A DNA stretch of 64,000 nt, taken from the NCBI RefSeq assembly GCF_000208745.1, contig NC_030854.1, forward strand, positions 1,774,936 to 1,838,935, read 5' to 3'. Shown here piece after piece: positions 49,321 through 63,104 of the stretch. The position numbers and the translations under genes are program-made. Under the pieces are notes generated by a model, which saw only the letters and a list, made by a program, of their open reading frames with translations, did not search any database and was not told the origin of the DNA. How positions within the stretch are numbered: the first letter of the stretch is position 1; every line of letters starts with the position of its first letter. The stretch comes from Theobroma cacao (lineage: Eukaryota; Streptophyta; Magnoliopsida; Malvales; Malvaceae).

Positions 49321-52300
49321 TAAATTATCTTTGACATGAGAATATTTTGATAATGTTATTAAACAAAATTAACAGTATAACTCTTGTATAACATAAATTA
49401 TCCAAAAAATATTGATAGAGATTAAAAAATATATATCTATAAAATGTTAATTAAGAACTCAAGGAATATCATTGCAAAAATTGAAAATCACAAAAAATAT
49501 AAATAAAATTTTAGGCAAAATACCAACACCTTTCTAAGTTTTAACTAAAATTTCATACGGATTTATTAGTATGAAAAAATGAACAATTTATTCTAAAAAT
49601 TATATTTTATTAGACATATAAGTCCAATCATTCGAGTTTCGTTGATATTTTCATTAATTAACTAACGTGATAATATTTTTTAGATAATTTTATTCTTCAT
49701 TAATTTCAAAAACTACACAATATATAAATTTTATTTTATTTTTTTCCTATTAAAAAAATATTTTCTCCCTTATTTTTTTTCTCTCAAGTAATCGCCTGAC
49801 AGCACTGCCATTGCCGACCGGCCACCTCTCCTTCGGATCTAGTTATGTATAGCCAGATTCAGCCAGATCTTTGGCCACACTCCTCTGCCCTAGAGAGCAC
49901 CAAATCCGGTGCTCCCTTGGGAAGCCAAGGACCACTAGATCTACTGCTCATATGGAAAGAGTCAGTCAAATCTGACATTTCACGATTAAATTCGATTGCA
50001 GAGTGATCAATTGGTATCCGTCGATCGACCTGAATGAAAGAAAAATGATGAAAAAAATATTTTAGATATTCACATTTAATTATTAATATCATTTAAACAT
50101 TTGAAGTGGAGTGTTTTATTTTAAAAATTAATAAATTATGTAAAAAAATAATTAAAAATTAAACATAATCGAGTATTTTATCCTAAAATTTACCCATAAA
50201 TTAAGGGTAATTGTTTGCTTTGGAATTACGTTGAAGAAAAAGAATATGAGAACTTGGTGGTCATGACAATATAACGGTGATGGTGATGACGATGATGATG
50301 GTTTTCCAACACTTTGTAAAAGCAACACAGACTTCGAAACAAGTTCACGTAGACATGATTGTTCCAACAACAAACTACCATCAGGTGTTTTGCCGTTGAC
50401 TTGCCACCAAAAACTTTCGCTTGGACAGGTAAGAGATTTTTCCTTTTCTTAAACTTGACGCTCCCAACAACTATGTCCATTTAAAAGCAATGACCGCCTT
50501 ATATCCGATTACATAAAATTAAAATATTTTATAATCAAACTCGAGTATTAAAGAATTATTATTCGAAATTAATTATAAATAATTAATTTTAATTTTATCT
50601 ATATTAAATAATAAATAATCTAATATTTATTAAAATTCATTAAATATTGTTTTAAATATAATTTTGAACTTATAATTTACTTTTTATGAATTAATTATAA
50701 TTTATTAATTTAATTTATTTTTATTTTAATTCAACACTTAACCTATTCTAATATTTAGTAGAATGTATTTAAAATATATAAATATAAATGTGAGTAATAA
50801 TTTTAAAATTTAATTAAATATTTATAAGATTTGAATATCTTTTCAAATAATAAAATTCAGCTTACAATATACACAAAATAGAGTAAAATATTTTCATCTT
50901 TCTAAATTTTAATAAAAATTTTAAACGGGTTCATTAATTTTCGAAATGAACATTTTATTTTAAAAGTATATGAAAAAATTAAAATATTATTTTTTATTAA
51001 GAAAAAAATTAATCAAAATTATATAATAATAATTTTTAAAAATAAAAAATAAATTTATTTTTTAAATATTATCACGTAATAAAATTAACGAAAATACTAA
51101 TACTTGATTAAAAATTGAGTTTATATGTCCAGCAAAAAATAATTTTTAAGATAAAATGTTTATTTTAAAAATTAATAAATTAATCTGAATTTTAATTAAA
51201 ATTTAAAAATAAAAATATTTTATCCTAAAAAATAACAGGTATGTTATTGGTTGAGAATACGATCCGATAGTGATATGCACCTTCCTTGAATGCGAGCGTA
51301 AGAATAAAAATCTCCATGACAATACGAGGGAGGAGCCAGGGAGTGGAATTGGGAGTAGGGGTGAAAATGAAACGAAACAGAAAGGTCTCATCGTGGAAAG
51401 GTCAATGCTTTTTGAAATCTCAGCCCCCAAAAAACCAGGTATGGTAGGGATGACCCAATAGGCAATAACCAACCTCAACTTGATCGGACGGGTGAAAAGG
51501 AGTCATCAGCGTGGCCAAAAATGGTAGGGCCCAATGGAAGAAAAAGAAAGAACGATCTGCTTCTCTCATTTCCAAGTCGTGATTCTCTCTCTGATTTTAC
51601 GTGTACGTCATAACAATAAATAAAAATGCCTTTCCTTTTTCTTTACCTTTTTAAAGAATGGCCGAGCTTCACAACTATAACAAAGGCTTTTTTCTTCTTC
51701 AGTTGGATACCGGCATTGTTCAAGCAAATAGGCAAAGGGGAAAGCAATGGTCAATTATCAAATATTCTCCCATTGAAAATCACTAAATTAATTGTAGTGA
51801 CGAACCCAAGTTGTTCATTTTCCTTTTATTGGTTGTTGGGTTAGTGAAGTTCTTCATGTTTGTTAAAGTTGGGAAGGTTGATAATGGAAAGAAAATCGTT
51901 TTGGATTCTCTTCCATGCACTTTTTGGCAAAAAAGGGTGGCTGAGGGATTGAGCCTTCCTTCTCTCTCTTTGCCATCTTCAGTGCACCATGGACTGTTTG
52001 ATTATTTATATTTCTTTAGCCATAGAGGGGGTCTTATCAGACAAGGGCTAAACAGTAGGTAAGAGCCACAGTGGAACAGTTGGCATTGCCCCTTGGTGGG
52101 TCCAAACTGAACTCAGGCCGATTGCTGTGGATGTGGGAATAATCTTTTGATAAAGGTGCAACAAGTCCAATCACTTTCCATCATTTCTGAAAGCTATTTT
52201 CTTTCACTATTTGATTATGGCATATGGAGGTTACTATCATCACCACCCCTTTTACTTGCACATGCGTCTCTCTTCCTCCGCCTCACGCCCTGCGCATGCT

Positions 52301-53640
52301 TCCAACATGAATATCTTCAAGCCCCATATCTGTTTTCTGTGCATGCCATCAGAAGGGTGCAAAGGTTTCAGCTTGCTGCCAATCCGATCAAAGAAGTTAA
52401 AGCAAACAAGCTTTTTGAAACAAATAAGCATGTAAAAACTGGTTCTTCTGGCACTAAGCTGTTGAAGTAGCCATCAAATTTCTACTTTAATGATAGGATG
52501 TTTGGGTCGATGGAAATGGTGTTAAATGATTTGATTCGTTGTCAGTAGCAGCAAACAATTTACTCTGTCGAATTTTCATTGGTATGTGTTTGGTTTCCTT
52601 GCCTGGATGGCAACAAGTTTTCCTTTAGCTGAGTTGCTTTGCAGCTGAAAGATAAAAGAAAAGGCAGGGAGGGGGACAAAACATAAACCCACCGTGGGGC
52701 TGGAGAACCCACACGACCACAAGGCTTAAGAGCCTTGAGCTCCATCGACTAAGGGATTTGTTATTGATCATGGGGATGGTACTTGTAAGATTAATCATTG
52801 AGAATTTGATAATTGTAAACCTTAAAACATATTTTTCCATGCTTTGCAGTCTTCAATCTTGAATGCAGACATTATTAAGGTTCCATTCTTTTCATGATTG
52901 AAATTTTGTCAGCAATTTTTTCCTGGGAAAGGAAGCAGGAAGTGAATGATAGTTCAAAATTTGTTGCTTATCAAAAATTTATGAAATTTAAATTGTCATT
53001 AATCAATTAAACACCAACAAGAAATATATTTACGAACCATTTCATTTTTAACAAGTTTTTTATTTATACACACACCTATATTTTCATCAAATTTTTTAAT
53101 TATGAGTACGAAATTTTGGAAAAAAAATTAATTATAAAATTAAGGTTAAAGAATAAAATTTTCTTCTGAATGATAACATATTATTCAATTATAAAATAAA
53201 AAATTTATAAAAAATTATTAATAAAATTAACATTTAAAGTCATTATTCATCCTCAATTGGACATCTCAATGAGACTTCAAATTAGAAGTCTGGGTTCCAA
53301 TTCTAAGATGAAAGGGATGAGTTTATGGGATAATAGAAAATTACCTCCCATTATGTATTCAAATTCATAATTATACAAAAAAAAAAAATTTCAAAGTCAT
53401 TAACATTACTTCCCACCTTTCTCTCTTCTTCTTCTTCTTCTTCTTCTTGTCTTCATTATTATTTGAATTAATCAGTAGTAGCCCTTTCTTTATCGGGCAG
53501 CTATTGCCAACAAAAAAAAAGAAACAAATATTAATTACACAAAGAATTATTTCCTTATAGTTTGCCTAATCTCTTTGGAAGTTTGGGTAGAAAACAAATA
53601 TTAATTACACAAGCAACAAAAATTATTAATGCTGGTGAAG
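49321..53640. other. Long intergenic region, no supported gene
   Basis: About 4.3 kb between the metallothionein promoter and the DUF4378 gene. It contains AT-rich repeats at about 49505-49740 and 50880-51236 and scattered short frames. A 72-codon ATG frame at 52217-52435 (MAYGGYYHHHPFYLH...) has no recognised family. A TTC run occurs near 53424-53449. The stretch 51240-52600 is less AT-rich and could hold an unrecognised transcript. Confidence 0.45.
50880..51236. repeat. AT-rich inverted repeat (MITE-like)
   Basis: The segment about 50880-50980 is an imperfect inverted repeat of about 51130-51236 (shared, on opposite strands, TAAAATATTTT, TAATTTT and GAACATTTTAT/AAACATTTTAT). The reverse complement of 51050-51236 also resembles 49505-49700 (GGACATATAA/AGACATATAA, ACGTGATAATATTT), suggesting a dispersed family with at least two local copies. 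Confidence 0.4.
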
Positions 53641-53678
53641 TGAATTGTTTGAACCTGATCAAGCACGAGCGATTGAGT

Positions 53679-56600
53679 CTAGAAAAGTTCATCCAAAAGA
53701 TCATAAAAAATTAACTCTTCCAGCTCAAGCCCCAAGCATTCATTCTCAGCCTGTAGGTTCATCCAACCATCACTTCTTGTTAGATCCTTGCTGGCAACAT
53801 AATCCAATGGTTTGTCAAATCCAGTTTCAAAGCTCAAGTACCAGCTTATGTTTGTCCAGACTTCCTCAAGAACATGATGTCCTAATGGCATTGGACGGAT
53901 GTGGCATAATGAAGACAAAGGTCTGGGACAATAGCTGTATGATCTTTCGTAAAGCTCCATCAATACCTCATTGATTAGATCAAACAACAGTGGGTGATTA
54001 CAGAAACCGCCTACTTCGTCCCTGGAGCAAACTGGCTCACAGAAAATGCAGCCCTTGACTTCCTCATACACGAAAGGGTCCACTGGCTGGTCATCCGCAT
54101 ACCATGTACCAAGGGCTTCGTCCCCACTAAATCCAGATAGTTCGAGCACATCTCTTACGTATTTAAATTTATCTTTGTCCTTTGTGTCTAACCGATCTTT
54201 CAAAAAGTCACTGTCTAGATCCTTCTTTAGAGTCTCTACTTTCTCAAATTTAGCTCTGCCCTCAGCCACCTTAGGGAAATCCTTGAATTCATGTTCCTCA
54301 TCAGCTAAAATGTCAAGTCTTGTGGGAAAGCCGTGACTTTGCGTTAGCTCCAAACCTGCTTCTAACAGTACCATAATTCATTTCAGCCACGAAACATGAA
54401 GATAAATTGATAAGGAAATCTAATCTTCCGCAAAAGAGTTCAAAAAGATCAAACAAGTTATAAGAATATGATCTGCTCCGTAAGGTGAGAAAAAGAATTA
54501 AGAGGGTATACCCTGTGATTTGGAAATTTCTGCAGGAGTACTGGCCGTTTTCCCTTCTAAATTGAAGTTGAGCAAAGGGATAGGACTTGGTTCTGCCAGC
54601 TTTGTGATAGGTACTACTATTTCAGGCTTACTGTCTTGTTCACTTTGAGAAACTATGTCCCCTATTATCAAGTTTCCCAACTCATCACTAGTTTTTCCCA
54701 CTTGAGCTATTGTCTTACTATGTGTAGATGAGTTTGATGCTAACTGATCAGAAGAAACTGAAAGTGTTTCCCTAATGCCTGTCAAATTCTCTTGAGACTC
54801 GCTTTTTCCAAGGGTACCTAATTGTGAGTGGTAATCCAAAGCAGCCGAAACATCTAGATTGTTTTGTTCAGTTGAGCTGCTTATGCTTAAAGTGCTATCT
54901 GCAACAGTAGTTGGCATATCTGAAGAAAATGCATCAGAAGAGTCCTCACTCTGATAAAAGTAAGAATGTAGTTCAGGTGAGGAAAGAATTCTTCCCAGGG
55001 ATTTTGGGGCACTCCTACGAGGCAAAACCATCTCTTCTTCTCTTCTTTCTTGTATCCTTTTGGAGATATGTTCTTTGGCTTCCCTGTTGAAACTAGATTC
55101 ATACAACTGCGTATATCTATCCATAGACTCGTTAAAGGATGATGCTCTTCTTTCGTGCTGAATTCTTCTCTTGCTGGTAGAAGATTCAGAAAAAACATCT
55201 CTAATCCGTGAAGGGTTCTTAAAATAATCAACAATGTCCTTTGTCAAGTCCTTGGAAAACCCTTTCTTGTGAGGAATTTTGTGAAGGACCGCATCCATGG
55301 CAATCCTATGCCTCTCTTTCTTGCTCTCCCTAATTGCGTGTTTTATCTTCTGTTTAAGATGCTTGAATCTCTTTTTTGCCACTTGATTTCCATCGGATTT
55401 TTGCTTCAGATGGTTGGATGATGAACCTGAAGTAGTCATATCTGGAACTTCAGCGTTTGCTTGGTTTAGTTGGTGAATTCCATCTGCCCTGTGGTCTGCA
55501 GCTTTCAATGGCATCGACTTTCTACAGATATCTTCTGTAGACTCATGATCAGGCGGCTTTTGTCCATCCCGCACGTGGTTTTGTTTCCGTGGTCCCGAAC
55601 CTCTTCTGCTCGATGAGCCATGTGAAGGGAAAGTCCCTGACTTGGTTATTCCCATTTTAGCACTGATAGCTTGTTGCTTATGGAAATAGTGAGCCAAAGG
55701 AGAGCCCGGATCCTGTAAAATTGTCAGTAAAAACCCTTTGTTCATGTTGATTATATCCCGAGCATCCGTGAAATACTTTGATTGATGTGCCGAACCATCT
55801 TTAGTTAGTTCTTTCGAAGAGATCGATTTCTGTTTCAAGAAAGCTTGCTTTCTGTCATTTAGATCATGACAAAAAATGGCCTTCTCAATCGAAAGTTTCT
55901 CACTTTCATCAACTTGTTCATGGCTTGAGTCGTTCCCACTAAACATGATACCACACTCTTCACCATTTTCATCACTGGTACATGGTTCCTCCGAAGACTT
56001 TGGTAAAACTTGATCCTCAGAACTGCTATCAGAGGAGATCTCCTTGTTCTCGTCACCCACTCTGGGGCTTTCATCATTCAGAGCTATTTCAGGGAGAGGA
56101 TCATCAGTATGAGCTTCTGCAAGAAGGTCTGAACCAGTTCCTGTCAATTGTGATCCTGCAGGGCAGGTTGAACTTCGGCGATGCCGGCCTCGGCCCTTCC
56201 TTTTAGACATCTCTTCAGTAATAAGTGCCTTCAGTCGAGATTTCACTGAACTTTTACTTGCTGGACTGGACTGTCTCTTCTTACCTTCAACCTGCCAATT
56301 TTCAAATTAGATACAACTACACATTCCCCTATTTCTGGATGTAAAAAAGAGATCGATGAATCCTAATCAGTGGATTTCTGATTCAGATGCAATTGCAGAT
56401 CAGAGTCCTTATCAAACAAAGAGAACAAGAACAAACCTTTTCAAGTCTTTACTAATGAAATGATATACAAATTCAAGGCATAAGTAAGCTCAAGAAATGT
56501 GCCAAGGAAAACCTTTTACATTCAAGATTCAACTCACCTTAGAGTTGGCCCCTTCAGCTTTCCTGCGTTTTGAAGAATCATCAGCAGTCGAGGCTTGTGC

Positions 56601-57086
56601 ATCATCCCCAGGATTTTCAGCCACTATAAACCAGAAAGCTTATATCAGCATCCATGAAAGAAGAACAGATACTACGCTCAAAACCTCTGCCTAAAAGGCA
56701 AAAAGTAACCCTGGCTAAAATTATCATGTTGGCTCGACCTAGGCTAGGACGTTATTGTTGATCTAGATTCACTTAATAAAGTAACAATACAATTGATTAG
56801 ACTATCTCAAACAGTCCAGCAAAGAGCATAAACACTGCTACTAGATCAAAGATGATTATGCCACTCTATAGCAATTTGTCGGACAATTTTCAGTTTAGAA
56901 TGAGAACCAGGGCTGCTTACCTGCATCAGATTTTCTACCTTCATGCTTCTTATATGTAAGTCTTCTCTTAATAACACGCCAATGCCAATGTTGGTAGTTA
57001 AGTACTTGAAGCATACGCCACATGCATCCTGGATGACCATGCGGAAATGGGTTGCCAGCGCTCTTGTGCCGCATGTGCTTCCCCAT
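53679..57086 (-). CDS. DUF4378 (TON1-recruiting-motif-like) protein
   Basis: Exons (minus): 57086-56921, 56623-56538, 56291-54512, 54355-53679; 902 aa in frame. The N-terminus MGKHMRHKSAG...HPGCMWRMLQVLNYQHW is the conserved start of plant DUF3741/DUF4378 proteins. The middle is long, charged, Ser-rich and probably disordered, with the conserved ILQDPGSPLAHYF block. The C-terminal 170 residues are the DUF4378 domain (FKYVRDVLELSGF, HPLLFDLINEVL, ending with an acidic LGLELEELIFYDLLDEL). Members of this superfamily (TRM proteins) bind TON1 and organise cortical microtubules, but many are uncharacterised, so function here is inferred. By position it matches AT5G02390, which I recall as DAU1/TRM32. 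A spliced leader lies upstream. Confidence 0.88.
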
Positions 57087-57790
57087 TTCTCAGAGAAACT
57101 GCCTTTTCAAATCTACTTCGGTGACAAAATTACTTCAGCGACAAGCTTGTCTTTGAACCTGATTCAAGTTGAAACAGATTATCAGGTAACAATCAATGGT
57201 TTATTTCATCCAGCAACTCTTTAGCATTGGATTGGTCATAAAATGAATAGTAAAATCAACTAATTAAGATGGATTTTGCTGCTTCACTTGCTGCTCAGTT
57301 ACCAGGAAAACAGGGGAAATGGTCTAAATCAGTATAAGCAACATGAAAGTTGGAATGAGAGAATAAAAAAAAAAGGAACCCAAAAACATTTGGTTTTGTT
57401 TTCTTATTCTGGGTTTTTCCAATACCCCATTTCCATCAACCAAAGCACATTAGCAAGGGGAAAAGAAAAAAGAATCAAAATCTCCAACTGAACATAAAAG
57501 AAACATGAATTACACGTAAAACAGACCCTGGAATTTCACTCTATATACAAGAATTATGATGATGAATTACGTGAAAAGAGAGATGGCTCAAAGTCATTAT
57601 ATTGATGTATACTTCATAAATACATACCTTTGACAGGAGAATCACATTCACATGTTAAGAAAACAGAGTCTTTGCTCTTTGTCGTCAGCCATGGTCGAGA
57701 AGTCAAATGATTAACAGGGACGAAGACAAAGGAAGGAATTCGAAGAATTGAAACATGGATTCCGGGTGAGGTGGGATCTTGTTTTGGTTT
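57087..57790 (-). other. Leader and promoter of the DUF4378 gene
   Basis: On the minus strand a leader exon ends at TCAAAG|GTATGT (donor about 57628), and an acceptor-like TTGAATCAG lies at about 57162, giving a 5' UTR intron of about 465 bp before the ATG at 57086. Confidence 0.5.
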
Positions 57791-60195
57791 TGTCTGGTTC
57801 TTAATTAAAATTCTCCTCTTTATCAGTTTTCCTACTTTTGGGATGGCTATTTACCCGCCATCCCCTTCTCCCTCGTAAACGTCGGTTGCCCACTTGGCAC
57901 TTGCCCCTTCTAACCAACTTAACTGTCTAACATCTCTCTCTTTAATTTTATATCAAAATATTTTCAATTCAAAAATTACTTATTTATTCACATTTAAAAT
58001 ATTCTTTAATTTTATTAAACAAAATTAACAGCTTTAACTCCCTATAAAAATTTATCTGTAGAGTACTAATTGACAAAAAAAAAATACTCTCACGATGGGT
58101 TAATAAAAAAAATTAATAAATATCATGTAAAAAAAATTAAAATCATAAGAGATATGACTAGAGGTTATATTTTCTTTTTAATACATAAATACTTAAATAG
58201 AAAAACCAAGTTTAAAATTGTGTAACATATTCATTTAAGTACAAATAAAAAAATCAATATGTTAATTAGTTTAAGAACAATCCCATCTCGTGAGAATCAA
58301 TGGCAATTGATAAACAGTTAGGAGTAATGTTTTTCTCCATGCAAGGAAGGGACAATCTTCTCTTTTGTATGTTAATTAGAATTTGTGGTCCTTGAGGTCC
58401 AGATTAAGTGGGCCAGATAAGTTTTTCCCATGGGCCCAGTCTCCGTTAGCCTTCCACCTGGAAAAAAAAACAAAACATTTTGAGATTGGGATTTGAGCCC
58501 ACATTATCTTTTATTCTCAAAACTCTTTTGGATAAACCCTTTTTTTTAATTATTTCAACATTTTACACATAAAAGAAATAATTTAGAGATCTTTTTAAAA
58601 ATATTACATCTAAATAAATTTAAATTAAATTTTAAATTATTCAATTAAAAAAAATCTTTTGTAATTTCTCACTAAATAAACAAAACGGTCTCACAATCAA
58701 TAGTATCTTTGGAATATCTTCGATAAATAGCTATTTTATTTAGATGTTGATTTTTTTGCAACAATTACATCCATTAATAATTTATCCTTCACTGGAAAAG
58801 AAATACCTTAATAATAATAATAAGAGCACAAATTTTGTTTTCCCTCATTGCCATTAATAGTATGTGAAGTCTGTAACTCAATTTAGAAATAACAAAAGAG
58901 CTAAAAGCTGGGTTTTTTTTTTTTTTTTAGCCCTTTTTCTTCTTTTGGTTGCTATGATTCTGGTAAAGAAAAGTGAATTTTTTTGGCAGTGGTCACCGAA
59001 GATTGAAGAACCTGAAAAGCAAAATAAAGTAGAATACTGTGGTCACACCCCAGAATTAAAAGGAGAGATACCAAATATATATATATAAACCTTGACAAAA
59101 TGGATTCCTTGTTCTAAATCTTTTGATTCTCTAATGTCAAGGAAATTTGATTCTCTAAGGTTTTTGAATTGTTAATTTGATGATCAAAAGTGTTTGGGTT
59201 TATTTGATTAGCAAATTGCATAAATCTTTGCTTAATTAAATGAAATGTTGGTGTTAGAGAATTAAATGGAATCTGTCTTTGGTTGATTGAATCATTCATG
59301 CTTATGTTTGCTCGGTTTAAGTAGCTGTTTGTGTCCTGTTTTCAATTAATTATCTTCACCTAACTCTACAATTTATGATTTTTTTTTCCCTCTTATAAGA
59401 TCATGAAAAATTACTTAATTATGTTTAGATGGTTACTAATATTAATCTCAAAACTCGTTATTAAAATAAAATTAAATATAAGTCATCTTAAATGGATTTA
59501 TACGGTGAATAAATTTCACATGTCATCACTTAATTATAAAGTATCACTTTATCAATATGTAAATATAAAAGTTTATAAGTTTCTCAAAATAAATGTTTTT
59601 AAAAATTATGAGTTTTTTTTAAATTTTCAATTTTGATAACATTTGATTTCTTATTACTGTATAAGATTTATACACCAATAATCATATGATATAAAATCAT
59701 AAATATATATAAATATATTTTTAAAGTAATATAAGACTATATATTAATTAAAAATAAACGTACACAGAAAAGTATTAATAAAATAATTAAAATATAATAA
59801 TTCAACATGGAAGTAAAATCATTTATTAAGTTATTGTTATATACTATATTTAAGTAATGGTTTTCCATATTTACTTTAAAATTAAAACAAATAGAATCTC
59901 AATTAATTAACCCACTAATCTCTCAAACCTTTGACTTTCGGGATTTGCCTTCCCATTTTATTATGAATTTCGTCTCCCCTACGCGCTTACCATCATCGAT
60001 AGTCAACTCCTCCATAAATTCCTAAAATAAATCAATTTGCAATTATTATAAATCCCCTCCCAAAAAACAATACCGCCCCCTTTGGCTTCTTCCAAACAAA
60101 GCTCTCCCAAAAGTCAACTCCCTCTTCCTCCTCCTCCTTGCAACGTTAAAGTAAACAAAAAAAACCAAAACCAATTGGGGAAGGAATTTAAATTT
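57791..60195. other. Intergenic region upstream of the PP2C gene
   Basis: Mainly AT-rich with no supported gene. A hydrophobic frame at 58864-59088 begins at a non-ATG codon and has no family match that I recognise. The last 250 bp are C-rich and probably the PP2C leader. Confidence 0.5.
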
Positions 60196-62450
60196 ATGGG
60201 AAACAGTATTAGAAAGCTCAGCCATTGCTGTTCTTGCAATGGAGAAAGCCATGAAATGACGACTCACATTATGCCACACCCGACCCAAGATTTCGTTGGC
60301 CATTCTTTTTGTTACGTTCGACCCGACCCGGCTCGTCTCTCCTCCTCCAAAGTCCACTCTTTAAACGACTGTTCTTCCTCGACCGCTACTAAAGCGACAA
60401 CGTTTCGTTCCATATCCGGAGCTTCCGTTGGTGCCAACATAACGACGGTTCCATTGGCGTCATCCCCGTTACCTGATCGTTCCTCCACGTTTGCAAGCTC
60501 TGAGTTATTTGCTTCCCTCACTCTCCAACCAGTGCCACGTGGCAGCTCCCATTGTTGGTCTGGTCCAATGGAACGAGGGTTCTTGTCAGGACCGATTGAT
60601 AAGTTCCAGAGAAGCTTGTCTCATGGTAGTTTTAATTCGAAGAAGAAAAGTTTGAGTTTGATGAAGAGTTTCAAGAGAGCAATATCAAATAAAATGCTAA
60701 AAGCTTCTGTTTCAGATAAAGAATTATCATCAGATACAGAGAGGAGTAATGAGAATTTTCTTGTCAAAACTAATCCTAGCAGTAGGGGGAGTTTGAGTGT
60801 TGATGATCATGGTGATCAAAATGATGATGATGATGATGGTGATGATGGAGATCAGTTCTCGATGAAAAGTCAGAATTTGCAATGGGCACAAGGGAGGGCT
60901 GGTGAGGATCGGACCCATCTCGTTGTTTCAGAAGAAGATGGTTGGATTTTTGTAGGGATTTATGATGGTTTTAGTGGACCCGATGCACCTGATCATTTGC
61001 TTAGCAATCTTTTTAATGCTGTGTTCGAAGAGCTTAAAGGGTTGTTTTGGAATGATGACAAGGCTGAATCAGATGAAGCTTTGGGATTGGATTCTTTTGA
61101 AGGTAAAGAGAATTCTGGGAAAAGTTTGAAGAAGTGGAAGTGGGAATGGGATAGTGAGAGATTGGAGCTGTCGACGAATTCAATGGAAAGTGTTGATCAT
61201 TCTGATGTTCTGAAGGCACTTTCAGAGGCTTTGAGTAAAACTGAGGAGGCTTATTTAAAGGTTGCTGATTTAAAACCTGAATTACATGTAATGGGTTCTT
61301 GTGTTTTGGTAGCTTTGTTGAATGGAGAAGATGTTTATTTGATGAATGTGGGGGATAGCAGAGCCATTCTGGCACAAAAAGCAGGGTCTATGACTAAGCC
61401 TGAGATCGAAACCCCTTTTAATTTGATTTCTCTTCAGCTCACAATGGATCATAATGCAGATGTAGAAGAGGTGATTTAGTATTTTCAATTGATGTTATGG
61501 TATTGCTCTGTTTGTTCCTTAACTTTCAAGGCTAACTGACAGGGGTTTCCTTAATACCAGGAAGTTGAGAGAATCAGGAAAGAACATCCAGATGATGATG
61601 AGGCAGTTGTGAATGAGAGAGTGAAAGGCTATTTGAAGGTCACTCGGGCTTTTGGGGCTGGCTTTCTCAAACAGGTAAGCACTGAAAAAAATGTAAAGCT
61701 TACTTGATTCATATGCTCTGTAATTTATACAAGTTTGTCTGAAATTTCGATATAAATAATATTCATCAAAAGGTCAAGCCTATTGTTTGTAAGTATCAGT
61801 GGTATTCTTTTTCATTTTGATCCTAAATCAGTTCAAAAGCAGAGGTCAAAAGATGGTTAAGTCCCTCTAAATGGTTTTGTGGGCGGTTCAATATTTTACT
61901 TCATATTTGGCTGATTTTCAATGTTTACTCTGTTGCCTTTTTGGCAGCCAAAATGGAATGATGCCCTCTATGAGATATTCAGAATCAATTATGTTGGGAC
62001 ATCCCCATACATCAGCTCTTCTCCTTCACTCTATCACTACAAACTGAGCCCCGATGACAGATTTCTGATACTGTCCTCTGATGGACTCTACCAATATTTC
62101 ACCAACCAACAAGTTGTCTCTGAAGTGGAGTGGTTCACTGCTTCATTTCCTGATGGAGATCCCGCTCAGCATCTTGTTGAAGAAGTACTGATCCGAGCAG
62201 CTAAGAAAGCTGGTAAATTTCCCTGTCATAACAAGATTCTATTTATCTAGCAAACAAACTATAGCCTTAGTTTAACTCCCTCTTTTTTTTTTGTTCTTTT
62301 TGTGTCTTTCCCTTGGCAGGTCTTGAGTTTCATGAGTTGGTTGAGATCCCACCAGGGGAACGTCGAATGTACCACGATGATGTTTCTGTGATCATTATTT
62401 CTTTAGAAGGAAGGATATGGCGTTCATCAGTAAACAGAAATACCAGCTAG
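60196..62450 (+). CDS. PLL2: POLTERGEIST-like protein phosphatase 2C
   Basis: A Mg/Mn-dependent Ser/Thr phosphatase of the POL/PLL clade, which acts downstream of CLAVATA-type receptor kinases in stem-cell control and organ development at the plasma membrane. Exons: 60196-61470, 61561-61674, 61948-62212, 62320-62450; 594 aa. [14 protein letters not shown] at the N-terminus fits N-myristoylation at Gly2 with nearby Cys for acylation. The split PP2C domain has [11 protein letters not shown] (about 234), [15 protein letters not shown] (about 255), [12 protein letters not shown] (about 382), [37 protein letters not shown] and [17 protein letters not shown]. An Asp-rich run ([10 protein letters not shown], about 212-221) precedes it. 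An open frame extends upstream without ATG. PLL2 versus PLL3 cannot be separated; the symbol follows gene order. Confidence 0.93.
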
Positions 62451-63104
62451 TAGTAATAAACAAAAGACATTAGAAAAAAAATTTAGGTTATATTGCAACC
62501 GATTTTCTTCTATATTTTGGTGTAGAGTTTCACTTGTCAGGTTAGTAAAATCCATTGATAGATCGGTCATCCATTAATTGGTAAGTCTAATTTCTTCCTC
62601 CCTTTCTTTCCTATTACTGAGGTAATTATAAGGGTAACTCGAGCGGAAAGAAGGAAGGCAGAAGAGTCAGCTTGAATGGAAAAATTTTGGTACTTTTGCA
62701 TGGTTCCCTCTTCCTGCAATCATCATGGAGCCCTCTAATTATGCTAAATATTGAATGGAAAAGTCCCAAGGAATCATAATGTTGTGATCATAACTTAGTA
62801 TCCTCCTGTTCTTTAGATTGGAATGCTTGATTCAATATTCAAAATTTTCTGTTAAACCTAATGGGTTAACAATCGTTTAGGAAAAATATTAAAGAATGAA
62901 GTCATCTTGCATCTACTTTCTTACCAAATCCAAGCTTATTTCAATACAACTTCATCAACTGCTTGTCTGTCATTATGCTTTGTCCTCTCCCTCACTATAA
63001 TCTTCCTTATCTCAAACAGAAACCAATCGTCGATTTGTGTTCCTTAAAGTTGGGTCTCCACTAAGCAAAATCTGACCCGCGTTAATTGCATCATTGCACA
63101 CTAA
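62451..63104 (+). other. PP2C 3' UTR and downstream DNA
   Basis: No further gene is seen. The transcript end is not resolved. Confidence 0.5.

Noticed and set aside
50226..50480. 84-codon minus frame with a His-rich run
   Set aside because: The His run is a (GAT/GAC)n-type microsatellite read on the other strand; no supporting splice or family signal.
53285..53310. tRNA-like T-loop phrase GGGTTCCAATTC
   Set aside because: No acceptor stem, D-loop or anticodon arm could be paired around it.
54887..55234. Alternative frame inside the DUF4378 gene
   Set aside because: Shadow of the long coding exon 56291-54512.
58864..59088. Hydrophobic 74-codon frame resembling a membrane protein
   Set aside because: Starts at GTG, the hydrophobic part comes from a T-rich tract, and there is no conserved motif.
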